DNA of 64,000 nt from Lachnospiraceae bacterium (GTDB lineage Bacteria; Bacillota; Clostridia; Lachnospirales; Lachnospiraceae), in assembly GCA_015057115.1 (NCBI GenBank), contig SVEZ01000003.1, forward strand, positions 1-64,000, read 5' to 3'. The notes under the pieces are model-generated. The model worked only from the letters and a program-made list of their open reading frames with translations, was not told the DNA's origin and searched no databases. Position 1 is the first letter of the stretch. The number at the start of each line of letters is the position of its first letter. Made by a program: the position numbers and the translations under genes. This document shows positions 1 to 8,180 of the stretch, piece after piece.

Positions 1-67
1 TACGGAACCGTACGTACGGTGCTGTGGGAGGTCGGTAGATAAAATAATTATCTACCTCCTACCCGAT
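1..67 (+). mobile_element. 3' end of a group II intron (domains V-VI)
   Basis: The window opens inside the catalytic core of a group II intron. Positions 1-28 fit the 3' half of domain V: a TACG/CGTA stem capped by GAAC, a two-base CG bulge, then TACGGTGCT of the lower helix. Positions 25-66 fit domain VI: a GGGAGG...GGTAGATA arm folding back on TATCTACC...CCTACCC, leaving an unpaired A as the probable lariat branch point. The intron would end at GAT (about position 67), matching the usual AY 3' end. The reverse transcriptase/maturase and the 5' part lie outside the window. Domain layout is seen; exact boundary is inference. Confidence 0.8.
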
Positions 68-490
68 TGCGCGCCATGCGGTAATTAAGCTCAGGAATGC
101 AGGGCGATATCTAGGGTTAGTCGGCGGAAAGTGTGAAAAGCGTAGTGGTTGTGGCGATACAGCTTTGGAAAGCAGGGTGCTGACTGTGGCGAGTCGGCGG
201 TACTGTGAAAAGACTGCTTTTGCCGGCGATTTTTTCTGAAAAATCGCCGAGACATGTGATGGAAAAATGAAAACCGTCGACGCTACCTTTAAACACTCGC
301 CATGCAAAATAGCGTTGACACAAATATCGCCGAGTTTGGGGAATTTTCTCGCCGCGACGTGAGTGTAGTACACACTTTCCGCCGAGACGCCAAAAGAAAA
401 TAGGCGTAGGACACAGTATGGACAGCAATGTCGCCGATTCAGGTACTGGGGCAACTATAAAAATCACAACATAGCGCAAATGCGCAGAAT
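68..490. other. Non-coding 3' flank of the intron with repeated CGCCGA motifs
   Basis: No convincing gene. Open frames on the minus strand here have no recognisable domain or good ribosome site. The stretch holds GC islands in AT-rich DNA: TCGGCGG at 121 and 194, and TCGCCGA-like words near 244, 328, 380 and 431. A perfect 15-bp inverted repeat pairs 121-135 with 371-385, and a 10-bp hairpin with a 4-nt loop occupies 225-248. GCGCA-AA-TGCGC lies at 474-485. It may be a decayed mobile element or a structured RNA. Confidence 0.4.
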
Positions 491-619
491 AATCCTTCAA
501 CTGCTTGAGTGCAAAATTATCCGACTTCGTTCATCTGTCAAGGATGCCAGAGCACCGGAGGCTTTGTCCTTGACAGATGGGCAAAGTCGGATGAAAAGTA
601 GACAAGCAGTTGAAGGATT
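491..619. repeat. 129-nt nested inverted repeat (long imperfect hairpin)
   Basis: Three pairs of perfectly complementary arms nest inside one another: 491-507 with 603-619 (17 bp), 519-527 with 584-592 (9 bp) and 532-544 with 567-579 (13 bp), around a 22-nt apical loop (545-566). Internal loops separate the arms. A miniature transposable element, an extragenic palindrome or a small RNA are all possible; the sequence does not decide between them. Confidence 0.75.
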
Positions 620-639
620 CATTGTCTTACCATAAAGTA

Positions 640-666
640 AGCACTTCTCATGTGTGCTCCTTTTTT
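640..666 (+). terminator. Possible weak intrinsic terminator
   Basis: AGCAC (640-644) pairs with GTGCT (654-658), followed by CC and a run of six T. The stem is only about five base pairs, so the call is tentative. It lies just after the 491-619 hairpin and could end a transcript that includes it. Confidence 0.35.
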
Positions 667-742
667 GTTTTGCGTATCATGCCAAGGTAAACTTATGAAA
701 AAAGATACAATGAAGGCCTGCGAAAATTGTTCAGGATGCAGA

Positions 743-770
743 TTGTTTTTTTTTTTACAAATGCTACAAT
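743..770 (+). promoter_or_regulatory. Sigma-A promoter for the leucine-rich repeat genes
   Basis: TTGTTT (743-748), a 16-bp spacer and TACAAT (765-770) lie about 40 bp upstream of the ribosome site AAGGAGGA at 794-801. No other promoter is obvious before the downstream LRR gene, so both LRR genes are probably co-transcribed from here. Confidence 0.5.
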
Positions 771-810
771 ACCGTAGGTGAATTTAGTATTTATAAGGAG
801 GAGAAGTTTT

Positions 811-3162
811 ATGAAACGAAAACAATTCATTGCCGGTGCAATGGCATTGTTGCTTGCTTTGACACCAATACAGAGTGTACGCGCAGAAGGAGGCGTTGCT
901 GTTGACGAAGCACATTTTCCGGATGTGCATTTTAGAGAATATGTAAGTTCAGAATTTGATACAAACAATGATGGTGTGTTATCAGCGAATGAAATAGGCG
1001 GAATATTCTCTATTGTACTCTCTGAAGGCAGTGTCAGTAGTTTGACGGGAATGGAATATTTTACAGAGTTGAGTTATATAAAATGCTCAGGCAATAAAAT
1101 TACAAATTTAGATGTGAGTGGGTGCACCAAGCTACAGATGCTGTATTGTGAGGGCAATGAGTTAACGAACTTGGATGCGAGTGGCTGTACAAATTTGGAG
1201 TACTTAGAATGCCCGAATAATCATCTAACAAACCTGAATGTGAGTGGGTGTACGAAGTTGGTTGCTTTGCACTGTGGTGGTAATCAGTTAAGAAACTTGG
1301 ACGTGAACAGCTGTATGAATTTGGAGCACCTAGACTGCCGCATTAATCAGTTGACAAAATTGGATGTGAGTAAGAATACGAAGCTGAGTACTTTGTATTG
1401 CCATCAAAATCAGATAACGGAACTAAATATAAGCGGATGTGCTAAGCTGGAGTACTTAGTCTGCGAAAATAATCAGTTAACGAATCTAGATGTAAGTGGA
1501 TGTACGAATTTGGAGTCCCTAGACTGCGGCAATAATCAATTGACGAACCTGGATGTGAATGGTTGTACTATGTTGCAGAGTTTGTTTTGCGCCGGTAATC
1601 AGATAACGAACCTGGACGTGAGTGGCTGCGCGAATTTAGTGGGGGGAGACTATGGGAAATACGGAGACAATGGGTCAACAGAGCCGGACGATGAGGACAA
1701 TGCTTCAACAGAATCGGCTGGTACACCAATCCAGAGCGTAAGCGTTGATAAGGCACATTTTCCGGACGACCGTTTTAGAGAATATGTAAGTTCAACATTT
1801 GATACAAACAATGATGGCGTGTTATCCGAGGATGAAATTAAGGAAGCAACGGATTTTTCATGTAGTAACATGGGCATTCGTAGCCTTGCTGGAATTGAGT
1901 ATTTTACTGAGGCGAGGGATCTGGCCTGCGATTGGAATCAGTTAACGGAGCTTGATGTGAGCAAGAATAGGGAGTTGGATTGGCTGAGCTGCAATGATAA
2001 TCAGTTGACGAGGCTGGATGTGAGCGGATGTACAAAGCTGACGTGGCTAGATTGCAGTAGTAATAAGTTAACGAAACTGGATGTGAGTGGATGTACACAA
2101 CTGAAGTCGCTATATTGCTTTGGAAATAAATTAACGACGCTGATTGGGGCGGACAGAGTGGACTATGTGGACAACGAGGGCCATGGCTATGAGGACTACG
2201 AGGACCACGAGTCAACAGAGTCGGTTGATACATCAGCAAAGGTTGTAACAGTTGATAAAGCTCATTTTCCGGACAGATATTTTAGAAAATATGTACATAA
2301 GTATTGTGATACAAACGGTGATGGCTGGTTATCTGAGCGTGAAATTGGAAAAATAAAATGGGTATGTTTTGGATTCAGCAACATAGAATTTGGAGAATTT
2401 AGTATTGATGATAGGGAGATTAGTGGACGGGTTAGTAATCTCGCCGGAATAGAATACTTTAAGGCGTTGCGGGGACTAGCTTGTGGAAATAATCATTTAA
2501 CGAAACTGGACATAAGCAAGAATACGAATTTGAGGGTGTTGGATTGTGGAAATAATCATTTAACGAAACTGGATGTGAGCAGATGTACGAAGTTGAAGTA
2601 TCTATACTGCGGCGAAAATAAGTTGACGAAGTTGAATGTGAGTAATAATATGCAGCTGAAAGATCTAGGGTGCAACGACAATAAGCTGACAAAGTTGAAT
2701 GTGGGTAAGAAAACGAAGTTGGAGTGGCTAGGTTGCGATTATAATAAGTTAAGAAAGCTAGACGTGAGTGGTTGTAAGAGGCTGGAAACACTAATTTGCT
2801 GTGAAAATGAGTTAACGACGCTAAAAGTACGAAAATGTACGAAATTGACACATTTGAATTGCCGATGTAACAATTTAACGAAACTTGATTTGAGAGATAA
2901 TAAGGAAATACTTTTTTTTGCCATCAGCTGTCCTACGGCTCTTTTCGAACATAATCCGCTGAGAAGAATCGACTTACCTAAAGGCAGTACTAAAAAAATA
3001 GGTCGTCGCACGTTTCAGAATATTGGCGGTTATAGAGGGAAAAAGCTGACTTTTACAGTAGCAACAAAGAAGGAGCAACAGAGGTTGATAAAAACATTGC
3101 GTCGTAATGAATTCTATATTGTTTTTCCTACGCTAGCAAAAGTTATAGTAAGAAAGAAGTAA
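811..3162 (+). CDS. Secreted EF-hand / leucine-rich repeat protein (three modules)
   Basis: Predicted secreted surface protein of 783 residues. The start is ATG 811 with AAGGAGGA seven to ten bases upstream, rather than an in-frame start further up. A signal peptide (KRKQ, hydrophobic core, cleavage near SVRA) is followed by three copies of one module: an HFPDxxFREYV segment, an EF-hand-type loop (DTNNDGVLSANE in copy 1, with D, N, D, S and E at the calcium-ligand positions), and 21-residue repeats of the form LxxLxCxxNxLTxLDVSGCT. About 22 repeats occur, 9-10, 4-5 and 8 per module, separated by acidic linkers. The C-terminal ~60 residues form a separate basic domain ending in VIVRKK. No LPXTG or other anchor is visible. 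Family knowledge suggests binding of host or polymer ligands; no specific ligand can be named. The 63-bp coding repeats could recombine. Confidence 0.9.
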   Translation: MKRKQFIAGAMALLLALTPIQSVRAEGGVAVDEAHFPDVHFREYVSSEFDTNNDGVLSANEIGGIFSIVLSEGSVSSLTGMEYFTELSYIKCSGNKITNLDVSGCTKLQMLYCEGNELTNLDASGCTNLEYLECPNNHLTNLNVSGCTKLVALHCGGNQLRNLDVNSCMNLEHLDCRINQLTKLDVSKNTKLSTLYCHQNQITELNISGCAKLEYLVCENNQLTNLDVSGCTNLESLDCGNNQLTNLDVNGCTMLQSLFCAGNQITNLDVSGCANLVGGDYGKYGDNGSTEPDDEDNASTESAGTPIQSVSVDKAHFPDDRFREYVSSTFDTNNDGVLSEDEIKEATDFSCSNMGIRSLAGIEYFTEARDLACDWNQLTELDVSKNRELDWLSCNDNQLTRLDVSGCTKLTWLDCSSNKLTKLDVSGCTQLKSLYCFGNKLTTLIGADRVDYVDNEGHGYEDYEDHESTESVDTSAKVVTVDKAHFPDRYFRKYVHKYCDTNGDGWLSEREIGKIKWVCFGFSNIEFGEFSIDDREISGRVSNLAGIEYFKALRGLACGNNHLTKLDISKNTNLRVLDCGNNHLTKLDVSRCTKLKYLYCGENKLTKLNVSNNMQLKDLGCNDNKLTKLNVGKKTKLEWLGCDYNKLRKLDVSGCKRLETLICCENELTTLKVRKCTKLTHLNCRCNNLTKLDLRDNKEILFFAISCPTALFEHNPLRRIDLPKGSTKKIGRRTFQNIGGYRGKKLTFTVATKKEQQRLIKTLRRNEFYIVFPTLAKVIVRKK

Positions 3163-3173
3163 GGAGAAAATTT

Positions 3174-3917
3174 ATGAAACGAAAACAATTAGTTGCCGGT
3201 ATACTGGCAGTACTTCTTGCCTTTACCCCAATACAGAGTGTAAGAGCAGAAGGTGGCATTGCCCTTGATACATCACATTTCCCGGATAAGATTTTTCGAG
3301 AATATGTAAGTAAGAAATTTGATACAGACAAAGATGGCATGTTATCTGAGATTGAAATAGATGACATAACAGCGGTTGATTGCTCCAATAAGGGCATTTC
3401 CAGTTTGGTTGGAATTGAACACTTTAGGTGGTTGAAGTCCTTAAACTGCAACAATAATAAGTTAACGAAACTGGATGTGAGCAAGAATATATGGTTAACT
3501 TCCCTGCGGTGCAAAGAAAATAAGTTAACGAAACTAAATGTGCGTAAGAATACGGAGTTGTATAGATTATGTTGCCATAAAAATAAAATAAGGAAGCTGG
3601 ATGTAAGTAGGAATGAGAAGTTATATACTCTGTTCTGTCAAAAAAATAAGTTGACGAAGCTGGATTTGAGATGGAATAGTAAACTTTGTGTTTTGCGTGC
3701 CTATAATAATAAGTTACGGAGAGTGGACCTGGCGAAAGGCCATGTAGATGTTATGCATTTTGGAAGGACGGAGTGGAGGCTCTTGCAACCAAAAGGCAAA
3801 GGAAAAAATCTGATTATTACGGTGGCGACCGAGGATGACCTGGTAGAGGCAAAGGACATATTCCGGGAAATACTCCGGGCTCGGGCAGTAAAATTTGTAA
3901 TACGAAAAAAGAAATAG
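3174..3917 (+). CDS. Secreted EF-hand / leucine-rich repeat protein, single-module paralogue
   Basis: 247-residue paralogue of the preceding gene, 11 bp downstream with its own AAGGAG site. The signal peptide is nearly identical (MKRKQ ... SVRAEGG). It has one HFPDKIFREYV segment, one EF-hand-type loop (DTDKDGMLSEIE), about six 21-residue leucine-rich repeats and the same basic C-terminal domain (ITVAT ... KFVIRKKK). It therefore looks like a tandem duplicate of the larger gene reduced to one module, or the ancestral unit. Here most repeats carry LDVSKN rather than LDVSGC. A secreted, calcium-dependent binding role is inferred; the ligand is unknown. Confidence 0.88.
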   Translation: MKRKQLVAGILAVLLAFTPIQSVRAEGGIALDTSHFPDKIFREYVSKKFDTDKDGMLSEIEIDDITAVDCSNKGISSLVGIEHFRWLKSLNCNNNKLTKLDVSKNIWLTSLRCKENKLTKLNVRKNTELYRLCCHKNKIRKLDVSRNEKLYTLFCQKNKLTKLDLRWNSKLCVLRAYNNKLRRVDLAKGHVDVMHFGRTEWRLLQPKGKGKNLIITVATEDDLVEAKDIFREILRARAVKFVIRKKK

Positions 3918-3929
3918 CGAAAAAATGTC

Positions 3930-3963
3930 AAAGGCTCTGAGGGAGAAATCCTTCGGAGCCTTT
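3930..3963 (+). terminator. Intrinsic terminator after the LRR genes
   Basis: AAAGGCTC (3930-3937) pairs with GAGCCTTT (3956-3963), extended by the inner GAGG/CTTC pairs. The following T-tract is short (TTTGTGG), so termination may be partial. Confidence 0.6.
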
Positions 3964-3982
3964 GTGGTAGATGGTGATAGTA

Positions 3983-4011
3983 TTGCAAAAATGCATTCTA
4001 AATGCTAAAAT
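3983..4011 (+). promoter_or_regulatory. Promoter with palindromic spacer upstream of the HNH gene
   Basis: TTGCAA (3983-3988), a 17-bp spacer and TAAAAT (4006-4011). The spacer contains the perfect palindrome GCATT-CTA-AATGC (3993-4005), a plausible repressor site. Transcription would start at about 4017-4019, at the ATG of the HNH gene, and no Shine-Dalgarno sequence is visible, so the mRNA may be leaderless. Confidence 0.5.
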
Positions 4012-4017
4012 GAACAT

Positions 4018-4620
4018 ATGTTCAGGAAAGAAACCATAAGTGTTCATTTACCAAATCGAAAACATAATCGCAGGGCCTATCGGAGAGCGAAGCGGAAGCT
4101 GAAACATCTTGGGATGCATAAGGATTCCAAGACTGTTATGGTGGCTACATTAAGTACGTGGCGCTGTGAGCGGATTACGGCCTATTGTAGGGAGGCACAT
4201 CTTCGCTATTTTTGGGAGTCAAAGCTGTCCAGGCGGAGCAGTAACTATCGAAAGAAATTTTTTGACAGTCATAAGCCGGCAGTATTCGGCTGTTATTTTT
4301 GTGCGTATTGCGGAAGACTTGTACCACGTAGCAAGGTGACGGTAGATCATTTGTACCCCATTGGAAAAATGCGCAAGGATTTGAAACTACAGAAAAAACT
4401 GAAACGCCGAGGATATTCCAATATCAACGATCCGCGAAATCTGGTGGCGAGCTGCCACCGTTGCAATCAGGCAAAGGCAGCCCGTATGGGAAGCTGGATA
4501 CGGAAAGGACGTCTGGGCAGGCATCCGATTTATTGGTGGATACGGCATTGCATTCGAATAGTAACTTTGTTGGTATTTTTGTGCTTTTCATGGATGCTTC
4601 CGGCGATATTTGTGTTATAA
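4018..4620 (+). CDS. HNH endonuclease with a C-terminal membrane segment
   Basis: 200-residue HNH-family nuclease. A zinc-knuckle-type CAYCG (C95, C98) is followed by VDH (D110-H111), the asparagine of DPRN (N141) and SCHRCN (C146, H147, C149), the usual ββα-metal layout. The first 80 residues are very basic (RAYRRAKRKLKHLG), consistent with nucleic-acid binding. The last ~22 residues are strongly hydrophobic and end at the stop codon, so the protein may be tail-anchored with its nuclease domain in the cytoplasm, which is unusual for HNH enzymes. It is monocistronic between a terminator and birA. Possible roles include defence, a homing-type nuclease remnant or DNA processing at the membrane; none is established here. 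Confidence 0.75.
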   Translation: MFRKETISVHLPNRKHNRRAYRRAKRKLKHLGMHKDSKTVMVATLSTWRCERITAYCREAHLRYFWESKLSRRSSNYRKKFFDSHKPAVFGCYFCAYCGRLVPRSKVTVDHLYPIGKMRKDLKLQKKLKRRGYSNINDPRNLVASCHRCNQAKAARMGSWIRKGRLGRHPIYWWIRHCIRIVTLLVFLCFSWMLPAIFVL

Positions 4621-4672
4621 TACTCTATAGGACATTTGTCTTTTTAGATGCAAAAGGAAAAGGACACAACAC

Positions 4673-5452
4673 ATGGAAACAACAGAAATACAGAGATATT
4701 TGAACATAGAGAGTCAAGGGGTTACGTTGCAGGTGGAGCAGGAAGTAACCTCTACCAATACGCTTTTATATGAAAAAGCGAAGGCGGGGGAGAAGGAAGG
4801 CTATGTGCTTTTAGCCAATGCTCAGACAGCAGGTCGGGGGCGACAGGGACATAGTTTTTACTCGCCTAAGGACAGCGGAATTTATATGAGCATTTTGCTA
4901 AGACCGGAAGAAGCGGCGATTACAGATGCTGCGAGAATTACGTCCATGGCGGCGGTGGCGGTTTGCGAAGCCATTGAAAAAGTGGTGCAAAAACCGGCAC
5001 AGATAAAATGGGTGAACGATGTTTTCATGGAGGGACGAAAGGTTTGCGGCATTTTAACGGAAGGATTTCCGGGAGCCGATGGGAAGATTGCTTTTGTGAT
5101 TTTGGGAATCGGAGTAAATGTGTATTTGCCCAGAGAGGGATTTCCCGAGGAAATTGAGAATATTGCGGGCGCGGCCATGGAAAGCCGGGAACAAAAGGAT
5201 ATGCGAAACCCGTTGGCAGCGGAAATCATCAATCAATTTATGAAGTATTACCGGATTTGGGATAAGGCCGGTTATATTGAAGAATATAAGGAACGAAGTC
5301 TGGTAATGGGCCGGACCGTTACGGTACTGCATCCGGAGGGAGAGAAGAAGGCGAAGGTGCTTTCCATGGATGAGGATTGTCACCTGCAGGTGCAATATGA
5401 GAATGGCGAAATCGCCTGGCTTCATTCCGGGGAGATTAGCATACGGTTGTAG
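4673..5452 (+). CDS. birA: Biotin--[acetyl-CoA-carboxylase] ligase, no DNA-binding domain
   Basis: 259-residue biotin protein ligase that activates biotin with ATP and attaches it to the BCCP lysine of carboxylases. The catalytic signature GRGRQGH (about residues 54-60), the KWVNDV segment, KVCGILTE and GIGVNV are all present, followed by the C-terminal SH3-like cap (GRTVTVLHPEG ... GEIAWLHSGEI). It begins directly with the catalytic domain, so it lacks the N-terminal winged helix of E. coli-type BirA and is not expected to repress biotin genes. AAGGAAAAGG lies upstream of ATG 4673. A TATAAT at about 4616-4621 overlaps the end of the HNH gene and may be its -10 element. Confidence 0.93.
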   Translation: METTEIQRYLNIESQGVTLQVEQEVTSTNTLLYEKAKAGEKEGYVLLANAQTAGRGRQGHSFYSPKDSGIYMSILLRPEEAAITDAARITSMAAVAVCEAIEKVVQKPAQIKWVNDVFMEGRKVCGILTEGFPGADGKIAFVILGIGVNVYLPREGFPEEIENIAGAAMESREQKDMRNPLAAEIINQFMKYYRIWDKAGYIEEYKERSLVMGRTVTVLHPEGEKKAKVLSMDEDCHLQVQYENGEIAWLHSGEISIRL

Positions 5453-5470
5453 AAATTGGAGGAACACCCC

Positions 5471-5941
5471 ATGGCAAATGAAAAACTAACTACGATTCCG
5501 GCGGAAACGGTGCTTCTGCGGGAAGGCGAAGACAATTTTGAAATGTATAAGATTCTTAAGGGGAAGGCGGAACTTTACACCGGATACGGTACGGACAACG
5601 AAGTGCTTTTGGGAATATTGGGAGAAGGAGCCTGTTTTGGTGAATTCGGTCTGTTGACACATAAACCTGCGATTTATACGGTGATTGCCTACTCGGATTT
5701 GATTCTTTACCGGGTGACGGAGGAAAAGATTGGCGAATTCATTCAGGAAAATCACAGCAGTGTATTCCAGATTATGAAGAGCATGGCAAATACCATGATG
5801 ATTATGCAACACCAGATTAATCAGCTGAGCGAGGAATTAGACGATCGAAATAAGGTAAATAAACGAATTGTTGGGAAAAATAAAGACCTGATAAGCCGCT
5901 ATGTTAAGGGTGGCTTTCCGGACTCCAACCGGTTTCGGTAG
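5471..5941 (+). CDS. Cyclic nucleotide-binding domain protein without DNA-binding domain
   Basis: 156 residues. ATG 5471 is preferred over the TTG at 5456 because GGAGG (5458-5462) sits eight bases before it. Residues ~10-110 form a CRP/cNMP-binding β-roll: LREGEDNFEMYKILKGKAEL, GILGEGACFGEFGLL and a phosphate-binding-cassette-like stretch (GEFGLLTHKPAIYTVIAYSD). A long helix with MMIMQHQINQLSEELDDRNK follows, likely a dimerising coiled coil. There is no helix-turn-helix, so this is not a CRP-type activator; it may sense a nucleotide and act through a partner. The Arg of the canonical cAMP phosphate cassette is not obvious. It sits 18 bp after birA and 23 bp before the AmmeMemoRadiSam genes. 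Confidence 0.8.
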   Translation: MANEKLTTIPAETVLLREGEDNFEMYKILKGKAELYTGYGTDNEVLLGILGEGACFGEFGLLTHKPAIYTVIAYSDLILYRVTEEKIGEFIQENHSSVFQIMKSMANTMMIMQHQINQLSEELDDRNKVNKRIVGKNKDLISRYVKGGFPDSNRFR

Positions 5942-5964
5942 AAAAGCGTAAGGAGGCGTAGGGT

Positions 5965-6777
5965 ATGGCAATTGTGGCGGCATTTGTGGTTCCCCATCCA
6001 CCTTTGGCAGTGGCAGAGGTAGGACTGGGAGAAGAGAAGAAAATCCAGGCAACTCTGGATGCATATAACCGGGTGGCGAAAAGGATTGCAGAACTGCAAC
6101 CGGAAACCATTATTATTGCATCCCCTCACAGCGTGATGTACCGGAACTATTTTCACATCTCTCCGGGGGCAAAGGCAAAAGGAAGCCTCGAACAGTTTCG
6201 GGCGCCTCAGGTGCAGTTTTGTGAGGAGTACGATACTGAGCTGACACAGCGATTGAACCGAATTTGTGAGGAAGGGAATTTCCCGGCAGGTTTTGAAGGA
6301 GAAAGAGACGCGGCTTTAGATCATGGTACCATGGTGCCTTTGTATTTCATAAGAAAACAGTATACCCAAGGGAAAATTGTGCGAATGGGTTTGGCGGGAT
6401 TGCCCTTGCAGATCCATCGCCAGTTTGGTAATTATATCAGACAGGCGGTGGAGGAGACGGGGCGTAGAGCCGTATTTGTGGCAAGCGGAGATTTGTCTCA
6501 TTGTCAGAAGAAGGATGGACCCTACGGTTTTGCCCCTGCAGGGCCGGAATATGATGCAAGATTGATGGCAACCTTGGAAAAGGGAGACTTGTCAGAGTTA
6601 CTTACCTATCCGGAGGATTTGTTAGAGGCAAGCATGGAATGCGGACACAGAGCTTTTTGCATTATGGCGGGAGCACTGGAAGGACTGGATTATACAACAC
6701 GGGTGTTGTCTCACGAAGCAACCTTTGGTGTAGGATATGGTATTGCGGAGATAACAGTAGAACGACCGGCAGAGTGA
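5965..6777 (+). CDS. amrB: AmmeMemoRadiSam system protein B (Memo/LigB-like)
   Basis: 270-residue protein of the Memo/class III extradiol dioxygenase-like fold. Candidate metal ligands are the histidines of ASPHSVMYR (about residue 51), ALDHGTMVPLYF (about 115) and VASGDLSHC (about 176). The protein starts MAIVAAFVVPHPPLAV, as usual for bacterial members. An AGGAGG (5951-5956) precedes ATG 5965. It is the first gene of a complete AmmeMemoRadiSam triad: Memo-like, AMMECR1 and radical SAM enzyme in consecutive reading order. The triad is widely conserved in bacteria and archaea; its chemistry has not, to my knowledge, been settled. Confidence 0.9.
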   Translation: MAIVAAFVVPHPPLAVAEVGLGEEKKIQATLDAYNRVAKRIAELQPETIIIASPHSVMYRNYFHISPGAKAKGSLEQFRAPQVQFCEEYDTELTQRLNRICEEGNFPAGFEGERDAALDHGTMVPLYFIRKQYTQGKIVRMGLAGLPLQIHRQFGNYIRQAVEETGRRAVFVASGDLSHCQKKDGPYGFAPAGPEYDARLMATLEKGDLSELLTYPEDLLEASMECGHRAFCIMAGALEGLDYTTRVLSHEATFGVGYGIAEITVERPAE

Positions 6778-6818
6778 TGCGGCAAAATGAGATGTAGAGT
6801 GAAAAGGTGGGGCAGACT

Positions 6819-7325
6819 ATGGATGAATATGTTAAATTAGCAGTGAAAAGTGTGGAAAGCTATGTACGGACAGGTCAGGTAATTGCGACCGAGGAGGCAG
6901 CACCGGAAATCCGAGAACGGCAGGCAGCCGCTTTTGTCTCCATTCACAAAGGGGAGGCATTGCGGGGCTGTATCGGTACCATAGCGCCAATATATGAGAA
7001 CCTGGCAGAGGAAATTATCCGAAACGGCATAGCGGCAGCTACCAGAGATCCCCGTTTTACTGCAATTACACCGGAGGAGTTGCCGGAACTTACCATTAAT
7101 GTTGACGTTTTATCCGAACCGGAGAAAATTGATGACATTGCACTTTTGGATGTAAAAAAATATGGCGTCATTGTAGTAAACGGCATGCGGCGGGGCGTAT
7201 TGCTTCCGGATTTGGAGGGAGTGGATACACCGGAGCAGCAGATTCATATTGCCATGCAAAAGGCGGGAATCGCTTTTGACGAAACCATAGATTTGTATCG
7301 CTTTGAGGTGGTGCGGCATGTGTAA
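6819..7325 (+). CDS. amrA: AmmeMemoRadiSam system protein A (AMMECR1 domain)
   Basis: 168-residue AMMECR1-domain protein. The family signature ALRGCIGTI (about residues 46-54) and [11 protein letters not shown] are present; the length is normal for a stand-alone domain. ATG 6819 is chosen over GTG 6807 because AGGTGG (6805-6810) is correctly spaced for it. The conserved cysteine of RGCIG is thought to be functional in the family. It is separated by about 40 bp from the Memo-like gene and overlaps the radical SAM gene by 8 bp, so translation is probably coupled and the three proteins made together. Confidence 0.92.
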   Translation: MDEYVKLAVKSVESYVRTGQVIATEEAAPEIRERQAAAFVSIHKGEALRGCIGTIAPIYENLAEEIIRNGIAAATRDPRFTAITPEELPELTINVDVLSEPEKIDDIALLDVKKYGVIVVNGMRRGVLLPDLEGVDTPEQQIHIAMQKAGIAFDETIDLYRFEVVRHV

Positions 7326-8151
7326 AAAAGCAGTTTGTCCCGTTTGCTTTCATCATTGCGAATTGGCTGAGGGACAACGAGGATTTTGCGAGGCAAGGAT
7401 TGCCCGGGATGGAAAAGTGGAAGCGGAAAATTACGGACGTGTAACTTCTCTGGCACTGGATCCCATTGAGAAAAAGCCCTTGTATTTGTTTCATCCGGGT
7501 AGTAAAATCTTATCAACAGGAAGCTACGGATGTAACTTAAAGTGTAACTTTTGCCAGAATCATGAGATTTCCCAGTCGGAAGGAGAGCTGTTTTATCGGC
7601 AGTATTCTCCCGAGGAACTGGTGGGAGTGGCAAGGGAACTGGCGGAGAACCAAGGAAATATCGGCATTGCTTTTACTTATAATGAGCCGCTGGTAGGTTA
7701 TGAATTCGTGTTGGAAACGGCCAAGCGAATAAAAGAAGCAGGATTGTACACGGTTTTGGTGACCAACGGAACGGCAGAGGAATGGGTATTTGAAAAGCTC
7801 ATCCCTTATGTGGATGCCATGAATATTGACTTGAAGGCTTTTTCGAAAAAAGGCTATGAAAACCTAGGGGGAGACTTTGAGACGGTGAAAAATCGAATCA
7901 AACAGGCACAGGAACATTGTCATGTGGAACTTACGTCACTGATTGTGCCGGGATTGAATGATGCAATGGAAGAAATGGAGCTGGAAGTGGTGTGGATTGC
8001 CGATTTGAATCCGGAAATACCGTTGCATATTACTCGCTTTTTCCCACGGTATCGAAAGCTGGATGCGCAACCAACGGATATTCGTAGGATGGAAACATTG
8101 AAAAAGGTTGCCGAAAGGCATTTAAAACACGTATTTTTGGGGAACGTTTAG
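7318..8151 (+). CDS. amrS: AmmeMemoRadiSam system radical SAM enzyme
   Basis: 277-residue radical SAM protein related to pyruvate formate-lyase activating enzymes. The cluster-binding motif is CNLKCNFC (CX3CX2C). The N-terminus adds a second cysteine set, [13 protein letters not shown] plus GFC, which may bind zinc or another cluster. ATG 7318 is preferred over TTG 7303; AGGTGG (7306-7311) precedes it and the start overlaps the AMMECR1 stop. [21 protein letters not shown] and NIDLKAF are typical of the AmmeMemoRadiSam branch. The enzyme should cleave SAM to make a 5'-deoxyadenosyl radical; the substrate is unknown. Confidence 0.92.
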   Translation: MCKKAVCPVCFHHCELAEGQRGFCEARIARDGKVEAENYGRVTSLALDPIEKKPLYLFHPGSKILSTGSYGCNLKCNFCQNHEISQSEGELFYRQYSPEELVGVARELAENQGNIGIAFTYNEPLVGYEFVLETAKRIKEAGLYTVLVTNGTAEEWVFEKLIPYVDAMNIDLKAFSKKGYENLGGDFETVKNRIKQAQEHCHVELTSLIVPGLNDAMEEMELEVVWIADLNPEIPLHITRFFPRYRKLDAQPTDIRRMETLKKVAERHLKHVFLGNV

Positions 8152-8180
8152 GGGACGAGAGAACTGGTGGAGGAAAGATT

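Noticed and set aside
59-500. Two overlapping minus-strand ORFs of 127-131 codons
   Set aside because: No domain, no ribosome site, one runs into the intron end, and the DNA is rich in inverted repeats; more likely open by chance.
491-619. Retron msr-msd RNA
   Set aside because: No retron-type reverse transcriptase follows; the only expected reverse transcriptase would belong to the group II intron upstream.
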